64,000 nucleotides of DNA from Acestrorhynchus altus (GCA_034509495.1 JAVGWO010000026.1:4179168-4243167), one strand, 5' to 3'. Positions 11,701-25,247 are shown, numbered from the stretch's first letter. Notes: generated by a model from the sequence alone, not told the origin. Made by a program: numbers and translations.

Positions 11701-12289
11701 TTAAATCTCTGGTTCCTCTGTTCTCCTACAACTTCATTCTGTAGTGCTGCCTTCTTGAGGGCTTTCTTTTGAACTTACTGACCTCCACACACACCCATGC
11801 ACACACAAAATCCCCTCATGGCCTCATCATCATCCTCCTCCTTTCACCTGAGAAGCTTCAGTGCAGACAGGAGAAGCTCAGTAAAGATAGGGGGAAAGAC
11901 CTCCTCTCTGCAAAAATGGGACAGCTTGTAAGCAGATCAGCTCTTCTGGTGAAGAGGGGGTCTGTCCAGACTGTTAGGCTGACAGAAATTTGAAAATTAT
12001 TTGCTCTTCATTCTCCCTACAGATACACACACACATTTGTGCATTTACTTCAGACTTTAATTGGAGCTTAACAAGCCCTTGAAGTGGGATGATGAAAATT
12101 GCATCACATGCTTTGGAAAAACGGATCGCACTGTAAAAGGAAGCTGTGTCTTTTCCGCAGCTTTGATTTCTGTGTAATTTGTTAAGGGTCAGTTCTCTCT
12201 GACCCCTCTGCACTCCCTCCACATGCTCCCTACTGAGTGCACCAAGTTCAGGGAGCTTGAGACTAACCCCTTTTATTACTGGGAAGGGG

Positions 12290-12450
12290 CGTGGGTCATC
12301 AGACCTCTCGCTGAATATTCATGCATATGCAAATCCACTGAAATCTGCTTCTGCTGCAGTGCAGCGTCCATTCTTTGACCTTCATTCTGAAAATGAAAAA
12401 GCGTTTTGATTCAAACTGAATTTCTTTCTCTGAAGCCCCTGCTCCATCTT
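12290..12450. promoter_or_regulatory. Candidate noncoding regulatory element with octamer site
   Basis: TATTCATGCATATGCAAATCC at about 12314-12334 contains a perfect POU octamer (ATGCAAAT) next to a second ATGCAT half-site. The surrounding 150 bp lack microsatellites or transposon signatures. Function is inferred only from motif density. Confidence 0.3.
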
Positions 12451-12914
12451 CCCCTGCTTTTATCTTGTTTTCTTCTCCCATTCTTTTGTGTGTTGTCCTC
12501 CTTTTTTCCTTTCCTGTCCTCTCAGAAGTATGTTTTTGCACAGGCGATGAGAGGAATTGAGTGCTAACTCCATTGTTTGCTCTGTTCTGAAAGGGCGTTA
12601 TTACAGAGCTGTCAATCATTTGGATGTAAAATTGTCCCCAGGCTCTGTGTAGAGACATTGGTTGAGTGTGTCACAGTCTCTTGATCCACTAATGAGGCCC
12701 ACACTCACAGAGCAAAGCAATGCAATACACTAATATTTGCTTTCATCTTGGTGAAATGTATAAAAGGATCAATTGTTCTTCATTTAAATTGAAGATATGT
12801 ACACATTTTAAACACTTTAAATGCTGAAGAAACAATACTGCCCTGGATCTTTAGCTAAATTAAAAGGTGAGGAACTGTAGAATACAAGAATCATGATATT
12901 GACTAAGATATCAA

Positions 12915-13045
12915 TTAGTCAGTCACTCAGTAATTATCTTATCCCCTTCATCCTGAATAAGGTCACCATGGGTCCAGAGCCTATCTGGAATCATTGGGCG
13001 CAAGACAGGAACCCCTTGGACACCGGTCCATCACAGGGTTGACTA
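12915..13045 (+). repeat. Fragment of a common dispersed fish repeat
   Basis: TTATCC...CCTGAATAAGGTCACCATGGGTCC followed by GCCTATCTGGAATCATTGGGCGCAAG matches the same family seen at 53392-53729. Only part of the unit remains. Its class (SINE or LINE tail) is uncertain. Confidence 0.7.
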
Positions 13046-13124
13046 AGACCCTGTATAAATTACAAATAGTTAGACACCATTTTTGTTTTACTTTTATGGC
13101 TTAAAGCTCACGAAAACCAGAAAT

Positions 13125-14010
13125 CAAGTGTCATATCAAATTATGAGAATATTCCAGAGCTACATACAACATTTAGGCACTGTGAGCAGGTGAGCAAGTC
13201 CTGCATGGAAGCATGAATTGTTCTAAAATCTTCTTGTAGACACTGCATTGACTTAAAGTCTTGATTAAACACAGTGGACCAACACCAGTAGATGTCATGG
13301 AAACCTAAACCATCACAGACTATGGACACTTCACACTGGACTTCAGACAACTTGGATTATATCTATCTCTACTCTTCCTCCAGACTCTAGACGCTTGATT
13401 TGAGATGTTTGATTTCCAAATGAAATACAAAATTTACTTTCATCTGAAAAGAGGACTTTAGAGCACCCAGCAAAATTTCAGTTTAAGCCGCTTCTGATGT
13501 ATCTGCTTCACGAGTGCCTTAATATGAGCACTACTGCAGTTGTATTCCTGTCCCTGGAGACATCTATGTGTGGTTGCTCATAGTGCATTCTCACCAGCCT
13601 CAGTCCACTCCTTGTGAAGCCCTCCTAAGTTCTTAAATTGTCCACAGTCCTCTCAATGCTGTGGTCATCCCTGTTGCTCAGGCACCTTTTCCCACCACAC
13701 TTTCCATTACCTTCCAGTCAATGTTCTAATAATATGCTTTGATACAGCACACTCAGAACAGCCTGCATTTTCAACAATGACCTTCTGTGGCTTACTTTAT
13801 TGAGGGTGCTGTTGATCATCTTCTGGACAAATGTTAGCTCAGCAGTCTCCCCCATAATTCATACAGATTGAACAGTAGTTTAATGAAATCAAAAATAAAT
13901 ATTCTAATAATATGACAAACTGGATTTCTCATAAGGCTTGACATCTGTCCTATTTATGTGATATGATACACTTTTCTGCAATATTAGAATTCCCTGAGAT
14001 GCACTAGCAC
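13125..14010 (-). mobile_element. Tc1/mariner-like transposon relic (copy A)
   Basis: The right end reads AATTCCCTGAGATGCACTAGC and is a TIR remnant. The left end is decayed near AAATTATGAGAATATTCC. A broken transposase lies between them on the minus strand (separate entry). The lineage differs from that at 15620-17056. Confidence 0.8.
13140..13855 (-). pseudogene. Tc1-like transposase pseudogene, copy A
   Basis: A minus-strand start at 13855 reads MGETAELTFVQKMINSTLNK. This matches the N-terminal helix-turn-helix of a Tc1-type transposase family common in fish. Downstream, the KEWTEAG-like and HRC--R--Y segments (13560-13640) correspond to the second DNA-binding helix. The tail near 13330-13140 contains a remnant of the C-terminal part. 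Frames change several times and there are stops, so no protein is expected. Confidence 0.75.
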
Positions 14011-14252
14011 AGTCAAATAAAGAGTAACAATATTTCCCTGGGAGGACTGGTTCTTCGAAAGAACAGTTAAGTCAGTTCAGTTATAACTAATGCAGAGTCA
14101 GTAGTGCAGTTGATTGTTCTGGGGTTTTGTCATCCAAAACAACTTTTTAAAGAAATGTTCCCTGAGGACATCTGGCTACAGAACACTACATCTGAATCAG
14201 TCTTTAGCCATATTCATATATTCTTGCATGCAGTGGCAGTTTTGAGCCATGA

Positions 14253-14255
<3 letters not shown>

Positions 14256-14317
<62 letters not shown>
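14256..14317. repeat. (CT)n microsatellite
   Basis: About 30 CT repeats with one CG interruption. Confidence 0.97.
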
Positions 14318-14639
14318 TTGCCCCATTTATCTCTTTGATGTTGTATTTATTACTTCAGATTTTTCTCTTTTATCTGCTCATATTTCATTCTTATCCTATT
14401 ATCCCCTTCTTCGGCGTGTTCTCTGAGTCATAGGCTGCGTGTCAATGTGTGTATGCATATGTGTTCAGTGGGATGAGAGATATAACTTGTCAAAGACAAT
14501 AATCTGTGCGGTTTATGAGAACATGTGACCATCTTAACTCTTTTTATGAATATGTATGTGGTGGAACTTGAGGTGGTAAAGTTTAGGCCTCTCTTTAGGC
14601 AGGGACTGCAAATAGGCCACATTTAGAAGTAAAGCTCAG

Positions 14640-15617
14640 CACTAAGACAAACATAAATAGTTCTCTCTGTGTAATGCATGATGTTGTGGTTTTTTATCAT
14701 TGCATAACTAACAGCTACTGTTCTGCTTTTGTTCTCTGGTTTTTGTTTTTAAACAGAATTATGTTGCATTAATGTCTATTAACGAGAACCCTTATATATA
14801 ATCCTCAGTGGGGTGTCCAATATTATTACAATGTGTTGTATAAACCAAACAAAAATACTGAATTTATTATTAAAAACAGAAAGAGAAGTGTTTGTGGATG
14901 CTGTTGTTGTTGCTGCATCAAATAACTAATCCCTCTCTTGTCCTCTGAGTGAGGAACAACAAGCTAAACCTGAATATATTATTCAGGCTTTCAAGCTTTA
15001 ACTAGAGTTTGATAGTACCAAAGTATTTTGGTTGTTAATACATTATAAATAACAAAAAATATATTAATAGGGTTAATATTTGATAATTTGAACTCAGAAA
15101 TCTACAAAACAAATGTGTGAATATATCAATTCTATGTTAAAAATAACTTTGTTGGAGTCAAAAGTCTTCTTACAAGGTTATAAATACATTGCTGACAATA
15201 TAATTCTATTCTCTGTAACATTCAATTATGTTAAATGTGTATCTGCACTATTATTTACATGCTGCTTTCAGAATTTATAAAATACATGAAATTCATTACC
15301 ATAGTATTAAATAAAATCTTCATAGTGACAAAATCTGACTAAAGAAAAGTTATGCTGTCCTGCAGTCATTACTGTTAATTGTAAATCAATGGAAAGAAAC
15401 CTAGCATTACGTAGTTTCTGTTTCCTAATGTACCAACCTCACACTGAACTGTGACATCCATTATATCGCTATAAAACACACAAATATTAACAATTAGAGC
15501 TAAAAACATTTTTGCATTTTGTGTAAAGTTAGCTTTTCAGAGATTCATTATCAGTAGAGTTTCCAGATGTTCCATTTTATGAAAGTCTGTAATATTCCAT
15601 CGCTGCTCTGAATGATG
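14640..15617. other. AT-rich intron, nothing recognised
   Basis: No element ends, tandem arrays or coding signals were seen in this interval. Confidence 0.4.
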
Positions 15618-15619
15618 TA

Positions 15620-17056
15620 CAGTGCTTCTGAAAGCATCACTTTTTGCACATTTTGTTATTATTCCAAAATTGTTTCAATTCATTATTCCACCTTAAAATT
15701 CTGCACACAATATCTCGCAAAGACAAAGTGAGAAAAGTATGTTTGAAATCGTTGCAAGTTTATAAAAAATAAAACAAAAATATAACGTACATACAATAAG
15801 TATTTACAGCTTTTGCTCAATACTTTGTTGAAGCAGCTTTGACAGCAATTAAGGTCTCAAGTCTTTTTGAGTGTGATGCTACAAGCTTGGCACAACTGTT
15901 TCCCTCCTTTTTGCAGAACCTCTCAAGGATCATCAAATGGAGGGAGGGCATCGGTGTACAGGAATTTTTAGATATCTCCAGAGATGTTCCGTTAGGTTCA
16001 AGTCTGGGCTCTGGCTGGGCCACTGAAGGACATTGACAGAGTTGTCCCGAAGCCACTTTATTGTTATATTGGCTGTGTGCTTAGGGTCATTGTCCTGTTT
16101 GAAGATAAACCTTCATTCTTTTCTGATGTCCAGAGTATTCTGGAGAAGGTTATCATCAAGGATGTCTCTGTACATCGCTACAGTCATCATTCCCTCAACC
16201 CTGACTAGTCTCCCAGTTCCTGCTGCAGAAAAATATCCCCACAGCATGATGCTGCCACCACCATACTTCACTGTAAGAATGATATTGGCTAGTTCATGAA
16301 CAGTGCCTGGTTTCCTTGGCATTCAGGCCAAAAGATTCTATCTTTTTGTTTCTCTGATGAGTCCTTTAGGTGCCTTTTGGCAAACTCACGACGGGTTGTC
16401 ATGTGCCTTTTACTGAGGAGTGGCTTCGATCTGGCCACTCTACCATACAGGCATGATTGGTGGAGTGCTGCAGAAATATTTCTTTTTCTGGAAGGTTCTC
16501 CTCTCTCCACAGAACAACATTGGAGCTATGTCACAGTGACAATTCTTGGGCACCTTCCTGACTAAGGCCCTCCTACCATGATCACTCAGTTTGGCTGAGC
16601 GGTCAACTCTATGAAGAGTCCTAGTGGTTCCAAACTTCTTCCATTTATGGGTGATGGAGGCCACTGTGCTCATTGGGACCTTAAATACAGTAGAAATGTT
16701 TACATACCCTTGCCCAGATCTGTGTCTCAATACAGTACCTGCCTCAGAGGTCTAAAGACTATTCCTTAGACTTCTTGTCTTGTTCTCTGACATGCACTGT
16801 CTACCAGATCATGTCCAATCAACTGATTTCATTACAGGTGTATGCCAATCAAGCTGTAGAAACAACTGAAGGATGATCAGTGGAAACAAGGTGCACCTGA
16901 GCTCAATTTTGTGTTTTTATTTCAATAAATGTGCAAAGATTTCAAACAATTTTTTTCTCATTTTGTCATCATGGGTTTTGTGTGTAGAATTGCGAGGGAA
17001 AAATTAAATTAATCCATTTTGGAATAAGGCCGTAAAATAGTGACGCATATGCACTG
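15620..17056 (-). mobile_element. Near full-length Tc1-like transposon with long TIRs (copy B)
   Basis: 1437 bp bounded by TA on each side (15618-15619 and 17057-17058). The ends are CAGTGCTTCTGAAAGCATCAC on the left and, in reverse complement, CAGTGCATATGCGTCAC on the right. The inverted repeats extend about 200 bp, including shared TTATTCCAAAAT and ATGACAAA/GACAAAGTGAGAAAA blocks. One transposase relic lies inside on the minus strand. Size, TA target and TIR length fit a fish Tc1 element. Confidence 0.93.
15840..16793 (-). pseudogene. Tc1-like transposase pseudogene missing the first catalytic Asp block
   Basis: Reading begins at MSENKTRSLRN (ATG at 16793), then passes through the helix-turn-helix, FKVPMSTVASITHKWKKFGT and KPLLSKRHMTTRREFAKRHL. 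The segment RIFW should be followed by the SDE-containing first catalytic block, but about 30 bp are missing and the text jumps to PECQGNQ. Later segments are well kept: GGGSIMLWGYFSAAGTGRL, QDNDPKHTAN (second Asp) and PSQSPDLNPTEHLW (third acidic residue region). At least three frame changes occur. The deletion removes a DDE residue, so the copy could not have been catalytic. Confidence 0.9.
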
Positions 17057-17059
17057 TAT

Positions 17060-18200
17060 GTTATTGGCAATAGCAGAATATGAGTGAGCGTTATGGGATC
17101 AGTTGCAGGCAGTTTGCTCTAATCCAATAGAGCAGAATCTGTGCAATAGTAGCAGATGATCCACCACAGCAAATTCTTTTATTGGAGGAAGGAAAGCTAA
17201 TGCAGTGCTAAAGGGAGCATATTACACACTCCAGTAACTAATGTATGGCTATCAGGTTTGGTCACTAGTGGTATTGCTTTTGCACAGTATAGATATATAG
17301 AAAGTCTTCTGTATTTTTCAGAATTTTGGTAATGGTTGTATATTTTTAGGAGAGTGACTGCAGGATATGCAACAAATCAGAACATCAGTGACAGATTTTT
17401 AAGGCTTGATCTAAGAAACCACTTTGAAGTTAGCATTTCAGTTTGAATAACTTGGGGAAACAAGTATTAAGTGTAAAATTAATGAGGATGAGATTAAAAA
17501 GATTATGTCTGAGCAGTTGTTATGATAAGCAGAGTAAAGAGAATTCAAAGCATTTTCAAGAAAGTCATCTCTGCTTCCTAAAGAAACAAAGACCCTTTGA
17601 TGTTTGCACGCTTAGCATGTTTTATCAGAGCTTTGTTTTGGGTATGTTAACCTTACTTATCCTGCTGTGGTGGGATGTCAGCGCTGAGGGGATTTCAGAA
17701 GACTGTAAAAGATCAGAAAAGTCTGTAATTGCATTACTGTCTGCAGTCTCAAAGATCCAGATCTGCGAAACTAAAAGTGTCGCAAATGGAGAGCTGTTTC
17801 TGGTTCCGTAAAGAACCATATATGTAACATAGATCAGTGAGTGGGAAGAATTGTTGAAGAACTTTTATGTGAAATAATGACTTCTCTTTGCTCTCTAAAT
17901 CCACTGAATGAATTTGGGCAACATCATTTAATGAAATATATATATTTCTCCTACTATGTTAATTTCATTTTAACAAATTTTCTGTTCCTTGTCAAAAATG
18001 ACATCATTACATATGATTAAAAAAAACATACATTATGACCTAATGTGTTGATAAATCTTTAGTCAACTCAAATTCTTGTGAACGTTGTAAGTTTTGAACT
18101 TCCATTCGCTATTTAAATCCTGTACACCTCACTAATGTTACTAATTTCTGAGGAAATATTTAGAGTATTTTTATTATTATTTTGTGACCAGTTTGACCTA
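17060..18200. other. Intron, nothing recognised
   Basis: A 122-codon open stretch at 17443-17811 has no recognisable domain and no splice context. Nothing else was seen. Confidence 0.4.
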
Positions 18201-18290
18201 TATCAAAGCAGGTTCGAATCCCATGCTGCTTGCCATCGGTGATGCTGGCTGTACAGGTGGGGAGGTGCTGTGATACTCACTGTGCTTAAT
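18200..18290 (+). repeat. tRNA-derived SINE fragment, family 2
   Basis: AGGTTCGAATCCCATGCTGCT contains a pol III B-box-like core, followed by TGCCATCGGTG. The same block is at about 47990 and 55885. Only a short piece remains. Confidence 0.55.
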
Positions 18291-18885
18291 TAAGTGTAAC
18301 TAGTGTATTTATATTCATCTGCACTCAAGAAGCATGCATGTCATTTCTAATCTTTTCTTGGGAAGTGTGTTCAAAAATTTAATAAAACCCAATTAAAAGG
18401 ATCAAAATCAATTTTGCGATTTTTGCGGTACATGGTGTGGAAAAGGTCTTGAACACTCATGATAATGAGAATAATGAACAAAACTATTACACAGTGGGAC
18501 GGTTTAGTGAATGCCCTCACACATCAAATCAACATGTTTTATGGTTTTTTTTATGTTTATTCTAATATTCAAATGTATTCATCTTTTGTGATTACTGCTC
18601 AGGTAAATGCACGTATGAAATGTATTGCACTGTTCAATGATGCATGAAAGCTTTTTTTAGCCTTCTATAGAGTGAAGCATCAAAGTGGTTTTTATATCAG
18701 TGATGAGTGAAGCATCTGTTTTAACGCCAATATAAATGCTGATGTAGGCTGTGTAATATATGCAAATGTTTGGACACATTAATTGTTCCTCTATTTAGAT
18801 CTTTACAGAGTTGCTTGGAGACATCCATGGTTCCTGTGTGTTAGCATGATGTTTAAAGAGTCAGAGATAGGAAATGTATTATAGA

Positions 18886-18990
<105 letters not shown>

Positions 18991-19359
18991 TATATTATAC
19001 ATATATTCCACTGCTCTATAAGTCAATGCTGGGGAGATGTCATGATATACCCCTTTACACCCCTATGCCCGTGATGCGCAGTGCATTTGCGCTATTGTGT
19101 CAGCAATGGGTGCTGCTTAAAGTAGCTGAATGCATCCCTTTTAAGGGTGTCTACAAATATTTTGACATATACTGTAGATTACGCTCTGATGTTGAATCAA
19201 ATGCATCATGGTAAGCTCATGAAGCGAAGGATTGTACTGATCACTTATCACAGAGGTGATGCTGTAATGACAATTAAAAACAAACTAACGGGGTCTGATC
19301 ACAGCTGGGTGAAGTAGATTGGAGAGATGCTATCTTTTGAAGTGCTTTCATAATGTTTG

Positions 19360-19380
19360 TGTGTGTGTGTGTGGGGGGGG
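19360..19380. repeat. Short (TG)n followed by a G run
   Basis: About six TG units end in eight Gs. Confidence 0.9.
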
Positions 19381-20129
19381 TGTCTGTGTCATGTGTGTAT
19401 GTATGTTTAAAAGGACCGTTGAAGGTCAGATCAGTGGTTAGTTTTAAGCCCCCCATCAGCACATTTGAAGCTGAAATGGTCAGTATTGAGTGACACCTTT
19501 CCTCTATAATCCCTCGTGGTCTAACATCATTGACCCCTTTCTCCAGATCCCTGATCAGAGTCATCTCCTCCACTCAGACCCAGTGTGAACAGAGAATCAG
19601 CTCTAATCATTTTTCTAGTGGAGATCTTGATTTGTCTTTGTTTCTGTTGTGTTTGTGTTAAAAAAAAAGTCAGATTTTCTCCTCTCCTCTTATAGCAACA
19701 CAATACTGTACTTGTGGAATTCTCTTTCTCTCTACTCTCTAGTATCCAGCAACTAATTTAGAATATACAAATACAAATGGAAGATTTTTTAAATGAACAA
19801 AGAAATAAGTCACATTATTCTCTTGTGACCTGGTCTGGGTGACCAGTGACTGAAAACAACTAGCCCTTTGGATGGTCTGATCATGACACATAGTTTTTCA
19901 TGCTGAATCCAAAGGTGCTCTGAAAATGGCTCTAGACTAAACTCTACCAGAACTGTCTGGAGTGTTTGTGCTCCCATATGGTTGCTAGATGTTGGTGAAG
20001 TAGCACAGAGCTGAAATGCTAACAACGCAGCCAAAAAAAAACATATTGCAACTGGCTGTAAAGATGACACTGAGACTTCCTGCAGACGTTATATTCAACA
20101 CTTATCCAACTCTTATCCACCCCACCTGA

Positions 20130-20240
20130 TCCAACTAAAGCTTCTGCAGTTCATGATTGGCTGAATGGGCTGTGTATGATTGGGGTTGGAGTTGAAACCT
20201 GCAGGAAGGTAGCTCTCCAGGAACAGTGTTAGTGACCACT
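20130..20240. repeat. Fragment of a foldback-type MITE end
   Basis: GGTAGCTCTCCAGGAACAGTGTTAGTGACC resembles the end of a dispersed fish inverted-repeat element. The opposite end is not clear. Confidence 0.4.
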
Positions 20241-20404
20241 GATCTAAAGTTCATTTCCATAACTGTAGTAGATATAAACCTAACTTATTCCTCTGAAAAT
20301 TCCTTATAATAATGAAGGTAACGGTGCATATAGATCCATTATGCTTGCACATGGGAATTTCTCCTCTGTATTTTACATATCCACGCAGGAAGACCTACTC
20401 ATAC

Positions 20405-20610
20405 ACACTAGTGAACTTGCACACTAGGGGGCAGTGAGCACATGTGCCCAGAGCAGTGGGCAGCCCTATTCACATCACCCAAGGAGCAGCTGGGGAGTTA
20501 AGTGCCTTCCTCAAGGGCACTTCAGTCATGTCTTGCCAGGTTAGGGAAATGAACTGGCAACTTGCCAGTCACAAGGCAATGTCCCTAACCACCAGGCCAC
20601 GGCTGCCCCA
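20405..20610 (-). repeat. tRNA-derived SINE, family 1
   Basis: On the minus strand the head reads GGGGCAGCCGTGGCCTGGTGG followed by TTAGGGA (A-box-like). A degenerate B box, CAGTTCATTTCC, comes about 50 bp on. The body has GACTGAAGTGCCCTTGAGGAAGGCAC. A plus-strand relative lies at 22825-23110 and a 3' fragment at 61992-62070. Confidence 0.75.
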
Positions 20611-20917
20611 CATAATTGTGTGTAACATTTGTGAAACATTTGTTTGGATGGAAATCTGGCTGCTGTTTCTCTCCCCATCTCCTTTTCTCCCTCTCTAGCC
20701 ATGTATTTGTTGTCTGTGTTCAGTTTCACTTCTCTTTCCTGGAATGGAAGACATTAGATAGTCTATACCTCTCTCTCTTCCCACCCCCTCTCCTCCCTCT
20801 CTTTTTGCTCTGATTCTCCAGCCCATAAACAGAAGCAGAAAAGCAGAATTTAATTAAGAATCCACTGCTTGAAAATATAATATAATATTGACGTGGTGGG
20901 TTGGGAAGTTGGAAATT

Positions 20918-20972
20918 GAGTGTGTGTGTATGTGTGTGTGTGTGTGAGAGAGATAATGTTCTGTTGAAAAAA

Positions 20973-21006
<34 letters not shown>

Positions 21007-21072
21007 TATATTTTTTTTATTTTTTTTTAACAGCAGAACATTAGAGTGTGTGTGTGTGTTTGTGTGTGTGTA
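20918..21072. repeat. Compound (TG)n / A-run / (TA)n / T-run / (TG)n
   Basis: TG repeats, 24 consecutive As, ten TA repeats, a T-rich run and TG repeats follow each other in about 150 bp. The order A-run, TA, T-run makes the centre self-complementary. Confidence 0.92.
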
Positions 21073-21075
21073 ATT

Positions 21076-21130
21076 ATCTGCAGTGTTTCTCAACACAAGG
21101 TCCTGGAGGCACACCTGCTCTGCACATTTA
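21076..21130 (+). mobile_element. hAT-type MITE end fragment
   Basis: CAGTGTTTCTCAACACAAGGTCCTGGAGGCACACCTG begins with the hAT-like terminus also seen at 36685. It passes directly into a copy of the unnamed dispersed family, and no opposite end was found. Confidence 0.5.
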
Positions 21131-21164
21131 ACCATGTTTGTATCAGTGTTATCCCTTCTCAGGA

Positions 21165-21465
21165 CTATTATTCTGAAACACTGTGTGAGCAAAAAAAAAG
21201 AGAGCAAACAGCCCCTTCCTTCTCCTCAGAGTCTGCATGCAGGTTCAGCATGTACACATGTACAGAGCAGATGACATGCACTGGAAAGCTCCTTTGGCAT
21301 TTAAACAAGTGGATTTTAGGATTTCTCACTGATAATTCACACAGTGATTATGATATTGTAGGTGTTATGAAATGTTTATTGTGTCTGTTACTCTGTTCCT
21401 GAGATATGAAGCCTCGAATACAGCATGTAACTGCCCGCAAAGTGCAGTTAAACTATTGAATATGG
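21165..21465 (+). repeat. Unnamed dispersed repeat family, copy 1
   Basis: This copy shares AGAGTCTGCATGCAGGTTCAG, ATGCACTGGAAAG-CT, TTTGGCATTTAAAC and GTAACTGCCCGCAAA with copies at 40140-40975, 43358-44720 and 49498-50210. Only the right-hand part of the unit is present. No coding capacity or clear termini were recognised. Confidence 0.7.
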
Positions 21466-22824
21466 GTGTTTTTGTTTTGTTAAACTCCAGAAGACTTTAG
21501 AACAGATCCAAGAAAATATAAATACAGTAAATGTAACAAAAATTCAGCTTTTGTAGAAAGTAGTTGAGGTCTTATGAGAGCTAGTTTTAGAACAAAGCTT
21601 GGTTTCAGATTTCAGATGGCTTCAGCTAATTCAATTCCATAACCAGATCACCTGATTTAACATAATTAAGCACCGATTTACCAAACTAGGTGTTGGATGA
21701 ACTATATATACTAGAATTTCATAAGAAGAGGTTCTTATGAATACAAAATGTGCATTTTACTAACTAATTAAACACTTACTGTCCTTATATGGAACTTTGC
21801 ACCTAAAATCTTGTACAGCACTGTGTGTATTTATATCTAAAGCATTGATTAACTTGCCTATTCAGCATGTAAAGTACTATAATAATAGACTATATACTGA
21901 GCTATACTGTATATTATTACGTGTGTGTGTATTTATTCCAGGCTAATAGAAATAGGACACGCACAATTTAATAGTGAGAAACTGTGTGTGCTTTTCATTT
22001 CAAAGGGAGACTTTATGTCTGCATAATTCCTAATGCCTCACATTCAAATCCTCTGTGACTACTGAATCCTCAAGCAAGTTGAGTTTTCTTCATAAAACTG
22101 ATTCTTAAGGCAACATTTTGCTTCTATATTCAATATTCATTTTTGCATTTATTAAGTTGTAATTCACTGGCAGTGCAATCCTGAATGCTGAAGTAGGTTG
22201 ATGCACACACAGTCACACATATGCAGTCCCTTCCAAACCCATTTTTACAGTGTCTGGCAGATGATCTGTTTTCTTAGGGGGGAAGAAAAGTTTCTCCAAA
22301 ACTGTGTTTCCATAGAGAATGCACTTTCTGTTTGATGTGTAATTAGTAAGACTGCCTCTACCCTTCATCCTTCTTTCCCTGCTGGTGACTAATGGGAGAA
22401 GTGACATTAATCAAACACAAGCTGGAAAACAATACTTTTGGTCAATATTTTCATTATGATGTAATGTAGTTTAACTGGCGTGTGACAAAGACCAGAGATG
22501 ATTAGTTTTCTGTTTACAAAGCTGTGATTATAACAAAAGCATGCTTCAGTAGCACTTAAAATCTTGTCCTGGTTAAGTGTACATGTGGCTGCTGGAAGGC
22601 CTGAGTTTGGTTGGTAGATAAGTTGGTAGCAGGATTGTCCTCCCAGATAATACTTCATCCTGCGCTAGTACAGGACCACACTGTTTAGCTTAGAACAGTT
22701 ACACAACCGTTATCAGGAATGCCTTGTTTGGCCTTGTTGACCCAGCACTCACGGCAGATTGTGTAGTGGGTTAGTGACGTCAACATGAGGCCTTTCTGAA
22801 GAAAAGCTCTGATCTGTGTGGAGC

Positions 22825-23110
22825 AGCTCTGACCTGGTGGTTTGGGAACCAGCCTTACAACTGGATAGTTGCTGGTTTTATTCCCTGAACTGGCAGGACA
22901 TGACTGAAGTGCTCTTGAGCAAGGCACTGCTCCTAGGTGTAGCTGGTGCCATGCATAGGGCTGACCACCTGTTCACCCCCCCGTACTGTGTGATTTGACC
23001 ACTGTGTACGTACTGTATGTGTTTCACTGCGTGGATGGGTAAAATGCAGTGATGAATTTCCCTGTGTGCAAGCACAGTGGATGCATGTTTATGTGTACAT
23101 TTTTTATGAC
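22825..23110 (+). repeat. tRNA-derived SINE, family 1, with 3' region
   Basis: The plus strand has CCTGGTGGTTTGGGAACCAGC, then GGACATGACTGAAGTGCTCTT and the 3' block GTGTTTCACTGCGTGGATGGGT. These match the minus-strand copy at 20405-20610 and the fragment at 61992-62070. The pol III boxes are degenerate. Confidence 0.75.
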
Positions 23111-23344
23111 ATGGTCTTCACAAGACCTGTGGTATCTGACACTAAGACAATAGACCAGACCTTTAAAGTGCTGCAGTTTGTGAGCTGGGGCCTCTATGAA
23201 CATCTGTGAGCCTTTGCTGCCCATGACAATGTCAGTGCTTCTCTGGTTGTCTTTTCTTAGAGCCCCTATTATACTGCAAGACAACATGCTCATGTGCTTC
23301 TCTCATGGGTGGAATGTGGATGAGGTGGGTTTTATGTGTTCGTG

Positions 23345-23485
23345 TGCTGTGATTTGGTTTGTATCTAGGTCCCATATGCATTGTGCAACCCACATGGGGC
23401 CCATATTTAATATGCGCATCCCTATGTGGGGGCAGCATAGAGCCCAGAGAAAAAAACTGCCCACGTTGGCCCCACATAGGAATGT
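23345..23485. repeat. Imperfect palindromic dispersed repeat
   Basis: Several self-complementary blocks occur close together: CCCACATGGGGCCCATAT, CCCTATGTGGGGGCA and GGCCCCACATAGG. The family was not named. It may be a short MITE or decayed satellite. Confidence 0.4.
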
Positions 23486-23489
23486 TATC

Positions 23490-24558
<1,069 letters not shown>

Positions 24559-24816
24559 AATTCAGGTTGTTTTAATGGCTGTACAAAAAATGTTGTATAT
24601 TTGTTTTCCTTAAGCTTGAGTTACAAAGTTGAGTAAGTGAAAGATTAATAAGATGAGAAATTTAACAATTTAGCGTCACTGTAGAAATGTTAAAAAGAAA
24701 AAAAAGTCTGATTGTACATTCAACTTTCCAGTATTGCTACTGGAAGTTGAAAAACAGGATGGTCTAAAATAAACTGATAGGATTTGTGGAAGTGACAGAA
24801 TGGTTAAATGTGTTTG

Positions 24817-24818
<2 letters not shown>

Positions 24819-24852
<34 letters not shown>

Positions 24853-24868
24853 TGGGTGTGTGTGTGTG
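24819..24868. repeat. (TG)n microsatellite with GGG interruptions
   Basis: About 24 TG units broken twice by an extra G. Confidence 0.95.
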
Positions 24869-25192
24869 CATTTGCACTTAATCTTGTGTGCAATATATGG
24901 TCATTCTTACACTGGTAGGGAAAGATGTATTGTGCTGCCAGTGTGCTGTACTTGTTTTATTACCCGTATACAAATGGTAATTTCTCAGTATTTGAGAGGT
25001 TGCTAAATTTGCCAGCTTTCTCTGTATTTTGAGCATGTTTTGTACCTTCACAGCAGAACGTTTTTCATACATGTTTTTACTTTGTCTGCCCATAAACAAG
25101 AAAATTCAATTTCTCACAACTATTTGTTTGAATGTCACCGAACCAAAGCTGTGGACTATTCTAATTGCACTTTCTTTATCTTGCTTGCATTT

Positions 25193-25247
<55 letters not shown>

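Noticed and set aside
20967..20990. A-run as the tail of a processed pseudogene or LINE
   Set aside because: The run is flanked by (TG)n and (TA)n arrays and no gene-derived sequence precedes it on either strand.
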